Source of the DNA: Nitrospira sp.
GTDB taxonomy: Bacteria > Nitrospirota > Nitrospiria > Nitrospirales > Nitrospiraceae
Direction: 5' to 3'
NCBI GenBank assembly: GCA_024998595.1
Contig: JACOEK010000009.1
Span: forward strand, 1 to 64,000
DNA: 64,000 nt
The position numbers and the translations under genes were made by a program. Below the pieces are notes generated by a model. That model saw only the letters and a list, made by a program, of their open reading frames with translations, was not told the origin of the DNA and made no database searches. Shown piece by piece: positions 59,969 through 64,000 of this stretch. Positions within the stretch are counted from its first letter, which is position 1. Each line of letters begins with the position of its first letter.

Positions 59969-61888
59969 ATGGGCTCTGTAACCCGCACGAAGTTGATGTC
60001 GGTCATGGCGCTATGCGCGATGATCGGCCTCCTCCTCATGCCCATTCTGGTTGCGATCCCCGCCCTTGCCGGTGATGGTGGCGCTCCCGCCGCTGACGGC
60101 AAGAAAGAGGGCGGTGAGGCAAAGGTCGAGAAGGGCAAGGATGTCTATTATAAAACGGAAGGCATTGTCTCTGGTCCGCCGGCACCAAAGACGACGGATA
60201 GTGAGAAGGACTACCCGCGCTATAACTTTGAGAGTCGCGTGCTTCTCTGGTTTGCCAACCAGCAGCATCTTTATTACGGCAGCTTCGTGTTGGCCGTGCC
60301 GATCTTCTGTATGGTCATCGAGTTCATGGGTGTGGTGACCAAAGATAAGGCCATGGCCAAGCGCTATGATCAGCTAGCCTACGACTTTATTAAAATCAGT
60401 CTGACGGCTTATTCATTGACCGCCATCCTGGGCGGTATCTTGATCTTCACCTTCCTGACTCTCTATCCGGCCTTTTTCCAATACCTTTCCGGTATTTTTA
60501 GGCCGGTTATGCACATCTACGCTCTGATGTTCGTGGCGGAGAGCGGTACGCTCTATATCTACTATTACGGCTGGGACAAAATGAAAGAGGGCTTCCTTAA
60601 GTGGATTCACCTCAGCATGTCAGTTGTCTTGAACGTGATTGGTACCATCTTGATGTTCCTGGCGAATTCGTGGATCGGTTTCATGATGTCGCCAGCCGGC
60701 GTTGACGAGCAGGGTCGGTATCTCGGGAACATCTGGCATGTTATCCACACCGCTCTCTGGAATCCGCTCAATTTACACCGCATCCTTGGCAATATGGCCT
60801 TCGGTGGTGGTGTCGTCGCGGCGTATGCTGCGTACCGGTTTTTGTCAGCGAAAACCGATGAAGAGCGTGCCCACTATGATTGGATGGGCTACATCGCCAT
60901 GGCTCTTGGCGTGGCGTTCTTGATCCCTCTTCCTTTTGCCGGTTACTGGCTGATGCGTGAGGTGTACGCCTACCGGCAACAGATGGGTATCACGTTGATG
61001 GGTGGATTGCTTGCATGGTTGTTCATCATTCAGGCGACCATGATCGGAATCTTGTTCCTCAGCACAAACTACTACCTTTGGCAGGCACTGGGGCGCATGC
61101 GTGGGGCTGAAAAGTATCAGCGCTACATTAAGTATTTGGTGTTTCTGCTTACTTGCGGCTATCTGGTATTCATCACTCCGCACACCATCGTCATGACTCC
61201 CGCTGAGTTGAAAGCAATGGGTGGTCAACAGCACCCTGTGCTTGGCAATTATGGCGTGATGTCGGCCAAGAACGGTGGTATTAACGTGATTATCACGACC
61301 ACGGTCTTGAGCTTCGTCTGGTACATGCGAGGCAATAAGGTCTCGACGGTGTCTTGGGCAAAGTTTGGCAATATTTTCATGGGCTGCTTCTTCTTCTTTG
61401 CCTACCTCAACATTATTATGTTGGCGATCTATGGCTACTACATTCCCGCCAACGTTCGTGTCGGTCTGTCTGTGCCTCAGGTCGCAACAACCCTGTCCTG
61501 TCTCTTCTTCATGTTTGCGCTTAATAGCGTCATGATGAAGGGTGCAAAGCAGATGGGTCCGATCGAGTGGGGTAAAATTTCAGCACGATCTCAGTACGCG
61601 CTCATCATGCTCGCCACCGCATTTACATGGATGATGGGTTTGATGGGGTACATCAGATCGTCGGTCAGGCTCTTCTGGCACGTTAACGAAATTATGCGGG
61701 ACAATTCGCCATGGGCCTACACTCATACGGTAGGTTTTGCGGCAAACATGATTTCTGCGAACGTGCTGTTCTTCTGGATCAGCATCATGTTTGTGTTTTG
61801 GTTGGGTGCCTTAGCGGCGAAAAAGGCTCCAGTGGAAGCGAAAGCCGCTGTGCCTGGTCGTGCAACGGCGCCAGCAGTTGGTCACTAA
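59969..61888 (+). CDS. Cytochrome bd-like oxidase subunit I (copy B)
   Basis: A 639-residue paralogue of the subunit at 54585, with the same order of motifs. Candidate haem-ligand histidines are His100 (QQHLYYGS), His257 and His260 (IWHVIHTA), His270 (NLHRILG), His405 (TPHTIV), His422 (QQHPVLG) and His571 (FWHVNEIM), all shared with copy A except where the neighbouring residues vary. The first segment is followed by a polar linker (about residues 32-80). The quinol motif GRQPW is absent. The ATG at 59969 has AAGGAGG upstream. It is followed by a dihaem cytochrome c and a further membrane protein, so the electron donor is likely a cytochrome c rather than quinol. Confidence 0.9.
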   Translation: MGSVTRTKLMSVMALCAMIGLLLMPILVAIPALAGDGGAPAADGKKEGGEAKVEKGKDVYYKTEGIVSGPPAPKTTDSEKDYPRYNFESRVLLWFANQQHLYYGSFVLAVPIFCMVIEFMGVVTKDKAMAKRYDQLAYDFIKISLTAYSLTAILGGILIFTFLTLYPAFFQYLSGIFRPVMHIYALMFVAESGTLYIYYYGWDKMKEGFLKWIHLSMSVVLNVIGTILMFLANSWIGFMMSPAGVDEQGRYLGNIWHVIHTALWNPLNLHRILGNMAFGGGVVAAYAAYRFLSAKTDEERAHYDWMGYIAMALGVAFLIPLPFAGYWLMREVYAYRQQMGITLMGGLLAWLFIIQATMIGILFLSTNYYLWQALGRMRGAEKYQRYIKYLVFLLTCGYLVFITPHTIVMTPAELKAMGGQQHPVLGNYGVMSAKNGGINVIITTTVLSFVWYMRGNKVSTVSWAKFGNIFMGCFFFFAYLNIIMLAIYGYYIPANVRVGLSVPQVATTLSCLFFMFALNSVMMKGAKQMGPIEWGKISARSQYALIMLATAFTWMMGLMGYIRSSVRLFWHVNEIMRDNSPWAYTHTVGFAANMISANVLFFWISIMFVFWLGALAAKKAPVEAKAAVPGRATAPAVGH

Positions 61889-61912
61889 TCAAAACACGAA
61901 AAATGAATCAAT

Positions 61913-61967
61913 GAGGGAGGGTCTCCGGGTTGCTTTGGCAACGCGGAGCCTTCCCCTCCTGCAGGAG
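61913..61967 (+). promoter_or_regulatory. Leader hairpin covering the dihaem cytochrome ribosome site
   Basis: Two arms (GGAGGGTCTCCG and CGGAGCC with CCCCTCC) fold with a small inner stem GTTGC/GCAAC. The 12-bp palindrome CTCCTGCAGGAG (61956-61967) contains the AGGAGG ribosome site of the next gene. It may tune expression between the oxidase and the cytochrome. Confidence 0.4.
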
Positions 61968-61976
61968 GTTTGAGCT

Positions 61977-63290
61977 GTGATTGAACTCATTAAATCGGCC
62001 TTGTCGATGGGCTGGCCAGCGTTGGGCCTATTAGTTGGCCTAATGTTCTATTTTAAGGCCACCATTTCAGACCCGGTGGCAAACAAGCGGGCAGTGTTCA
62101 AGACATTCATTGGCATTTGGGGAGCGCTGCTCCTCTTCATGGCCATTGCCAACTACAAGATGAACTTTTTCGGTGAGTCGCGACTGTTGCCTGTGTCTCT
62201 TGTCTTAATCACCTCAATGACATTCATGATGGCCCTGTATTTCACGAATATCAGCGCATTGCTGAAAATCGGGGGCTTCATGTTCTTCATCGCTGCGGCG
62301 CTTTCCGGTTATGGAAACTGGCTGCCTCAGGTGGAGGGTGGGTTCCCGCCGATTGAAGAGAAAAAAGACTTCAGCAATATGCCGCAGACCGAACTTGCTG
62401 ACGAGGGTGAGAAAATCATTTTCGGCGGAGTAGGGCAAAACAAGGTCCAGGGTGCCATCGGAAAGGGGCAGTGTCCTCTCTGCCATGCGTTCCACAAGGG
62501 TATGTTGGGTGAGCGCGCACCAAACTTGGACGGACTTCCGGAGCGCGCCGGAACCCAGATCGAAGATCCTCGCTATCACAAGGGGAACGCGGCTGCTCGT
62601 GATTCGGACCAAAAGGAAGCATTCCCTGGGTCAGGGACCGCCGAGAATGCACAAGAGTATATTGCCGAGTCGCATGCCTGTCCGAGCTGCTTCGTGGTGG
62701 CAGGTTACGGCGTGAAGGGAACCAATGACAAGGTTAGCCCGATGCCATCTATCCATAAGCCGCCGATCTCTTTGTCTTTGCCTGAGCTGGCCGCAGTCGA
62801 CACCTGGTTATATTTGAGAGAAGGACGAGACGCGCCTGGTTTTGATGAGATTGTCAAATCCTACGAAAAGTTCATTCCGGAATCAGATCGTCCCAAGCCG
62901 CCAACAGAAGGGGATGCCAAGCCAGGCGCCAGCGCATTGATGGCGGACGGAACCGAACCAGTCGATCAGATTTTCGCCAAGGGGCAATGTGTCGCGTGCC
63001 ATACAATCCCTGGGATTGCTGGAGCAACCGGCACGATTGGTCCGAAGTTGGTCGAGGGAACGAATGCTCCGCTGCGCATTAAGGACAAGGATTACAAGGG
63101 GAAGGCGAAGAGCGTTCCTGACTACATCATGGAGTCCATTGTCGAGCCTAGTGCTTATGTCGTGAAGGGCTTCCCCGACAACACCATGCCTAAGGTGTTT
63201 GGGCAAAAGCTTAGCGCTGGTGCCCTCAAGAAACTTGTAGATTACCTTTCGCAGGTTCAGGAAGGGAAAGAGCCGCCGAAGGCCTCCTAA
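61977..63290 (+). CDS. Membrane-anchored dihaem cytochrome c
   Basis: A 437-residue protein. Four N-terminal membrane segments (to about residue 120) precede a periplasmic part with two CXXCH sites: CPLCH (166-170) and CVACH (338-342). Between them CPSCF (235-239) has the cysteine pair but Phe where haem's His should be. Methionine candidates for the haem faces are PMPSIHKPP and DNTMPKVF. The GTG at 61977 has AGGAGG nine bases upstream. It follows the bd-like oxidase by 88 bases and is the obvious electron donor to it. Confidence 0.88.
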   Translation: MIELIKSALSMGWPALGLLVGLMFYFKATISDPVANKRAVFKTFIGIWGALLLFMAIANYKMNFFGESRLLPVSLVLITSMTFMMALYFTNISALLKIGGFMFFIAAALSGYGNWLPQVEGGFPPIEEKKDFSNMPQTELADEGEKIIFGGVGQNKVQGAIGKGQCPLCHAFHKGMLGERAPNLDGLPERAGTQIEDPRYHKGNAAARDSDQKEAFPGSGTAENAQEYIAESHACPSCFVVAGYGVKGTNDKVSPMPSIHKPPISLSLPELAAVDTWLYLREGRDAPGFDEIVKSYEKFIPESDRPKPPTEGDAKPGASALMADGTEPVDQIFAKGQCVACHTIPGIAGATGTIGPKLVEGTNAPLRIKDKDYKGKAKSVPDYIMESIVEPSAYVVKGFPDNTMPKVFGQKLSAGALKKLVDYLSQVQEGKEPPKAS

Positions 63291-63338
63291 CTGCGCTAGG
63301 TATCTGGTTGCTATTGCGGAAGAAAGGGAGATGAGGAC

Positions 63339-64000
63339 ATGAAAGCATTAATGTCAGTCGGGGCCCTGATCGGCGTCCTTGGACTGCTCATGTTGATCGG
63401 CATGATCTTCGGAGTGGTTCCATCGAACACCGTCAGGCTCGTTGAGGGCTACATGCCCATGCAGGTGCTGAGTGAGCTGGCGATATTCGTCGCCGGCTTT
63501 GCTGGCCTGAGCTATCTCGCCAACTCTATGGGAATGACCATTCCTCGGTTTTGGCAGGGAGTTTTGTTCTGGGCATTTATTCAGACGTATCTCAAGTTTC
63601 GTATCTACCCGCCGATTCCCTTCAGTGTTAGAGCAATGTACGGCGTAGTGTCATTTGTCGCGGTATTTATGTGGGTTTCCGCTAACGAAGAAGACTGGAA
63701 GAAATTTCGCCAGCCAATTCTCAACGTTTTGGACGCCAACACCGGATTCCATAAAGCGCTCAGGACGATGTATTTAATTCTCTTGCCGATTCTTATCGGC
63801 GGATTCTCCTTCATGACGATGAAGCCCAGTGTGGACGAGCCAATTGAGCTCCGCACCGTGCATCCGGCTCCGCCTGCTAGCACGAAGGTGCACGGTAAGA
63901 CCTATACCCTGCAAACCTCGCAGAATCCTTATCGTGTCAATCTCGAAGGTAAATACGATCAGGCTTACAGCAATAAGCTGATTGTGGAGCAGGGAATGGG
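63339..64000 (+). CDS. Membrane protein of the oxidase operon, truncated by window edge
   Basis: The first 220 residues of a longer protein: five or six membrane segments (about residues 5-28, 40-60, 68-85, 100-112, 150-170), then a periplasmic part beginning KVHGKTYTLQTSQNPYRVN. No CXXCH is seen before the edge. The ATG at 63339 lies eight bases after GATGAGG. It is 48 bases after the dihaem cytochrome gene and in the same direction; it may carry a further cytochrome domain beyond the edge. Confidence 0.7.
   Translation, partial: MKALMSVGALIGVLGLLMLIGMIFGVVPSNTVRLVEGYMPMQVLSELAIFVAGFAGLSYLANSMGMTIPRFWQGVLFWAFIQTYLKFRIYPPIPFSVRAMYGVVSFVAVFMWVSANEEDWKKFRQPILNVLDANTGFHKALRTMYLILLPILIGGFSFMTMKPSVDEPIELRTVHPAPPASTKVHGKTYTLQTSQNPYRVNLEGKYDQAYSNKLIVEQGM

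Overview
The window looks like a chromosomal segment of a Nitrospira-type nitrite-oxidising bacterium (phylum Nitrospirota). This is inferred from gene content, not from a marker gene: two copies of a large cytochrome bd-like oxidase subunit with no CydB, membrane-anchored multihaem and dihaem cytochromes c, a giant multicopper oxidase with cupredoxin partners, and Tat/molybdopterin genes of the kind needed to mature a periplasmic molybdoenzyme. Base composition looks fairly even and GC-rich. I see no insertion sequence, prophage, CRISPR array, tRNA or rRNA.

Region 1 (1-9.2 kb): the C-terminal end of a cytochrome c; a lipoprotein with a caspase-like fold that seems to lack both catalytic residues; a NodU-type carbamoyltransferase translationally coupled to a polytopic membrane protein; a convergent family-2 glycosyltransferase; a lipoprotein; and a DegP-type protease with a Gly/Pro-rich linker. 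Region 2 (9.2-15.8 kb): a co-directional run of tatC, an Mrp/NBP35 ATPase, moeA, mobB, a six-CXXCH NapC/NirT-like cytochrome and a two-component ABC exporter with a Cys/His-tailed small membrane protein between ATPase and permease. Region 3 (15.9-22.6 kb): a 2OG-Fe(II) oxygenase facing a minus-strand operon of acyltransferase, FkbH-like protein, MaoC-SDR fusion, acyl carrier protein and a Wzt-type ABC ATPase. It looks like a small carrier-protein pathway making a glyceryl- or acyl-derived modification of a cell-surface glycan.

Region 4 (22.6-37.7 kb): an RRM RNA-binding protein, a secreted beta-sandwich protein, a TPR protein, and an ABC/HlyD/TolC-type tripartite exporter. The exporter operon has a candidate sigma-54 promoter and an upstream palindrome that also overlaps the start of the adjacent sigma-54 activator gene. 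Then come an RqcH/NFACT protein, a zinc ribbon, a protein with an HExxH-type peptide beta-hydroxylase signature, and a DUF1566-like protein.

Region 5 (37.7-64 kb): an APC-family permease with a PKD-domain protein, then a copper and respiratory region: a 1621-residue multicopper oxidase, three cupredoxin-like proteins, a LolA-like protein, a HEAT-repeat protein, a methyltransferase, a DUF420 protein, a PCP_red-domain protein, two bd-like oxidase subunits (54.6 and 60.0 kb), two membrane-anchored SUMF1-fold proteins, three very small membrane proteins, a dihaem cytochrome c and a membrane protein cut off by the window edge. The likely theme is electron transfer from periplasmic copper and haem proteins to an unusual bd-like terminal oxidase.
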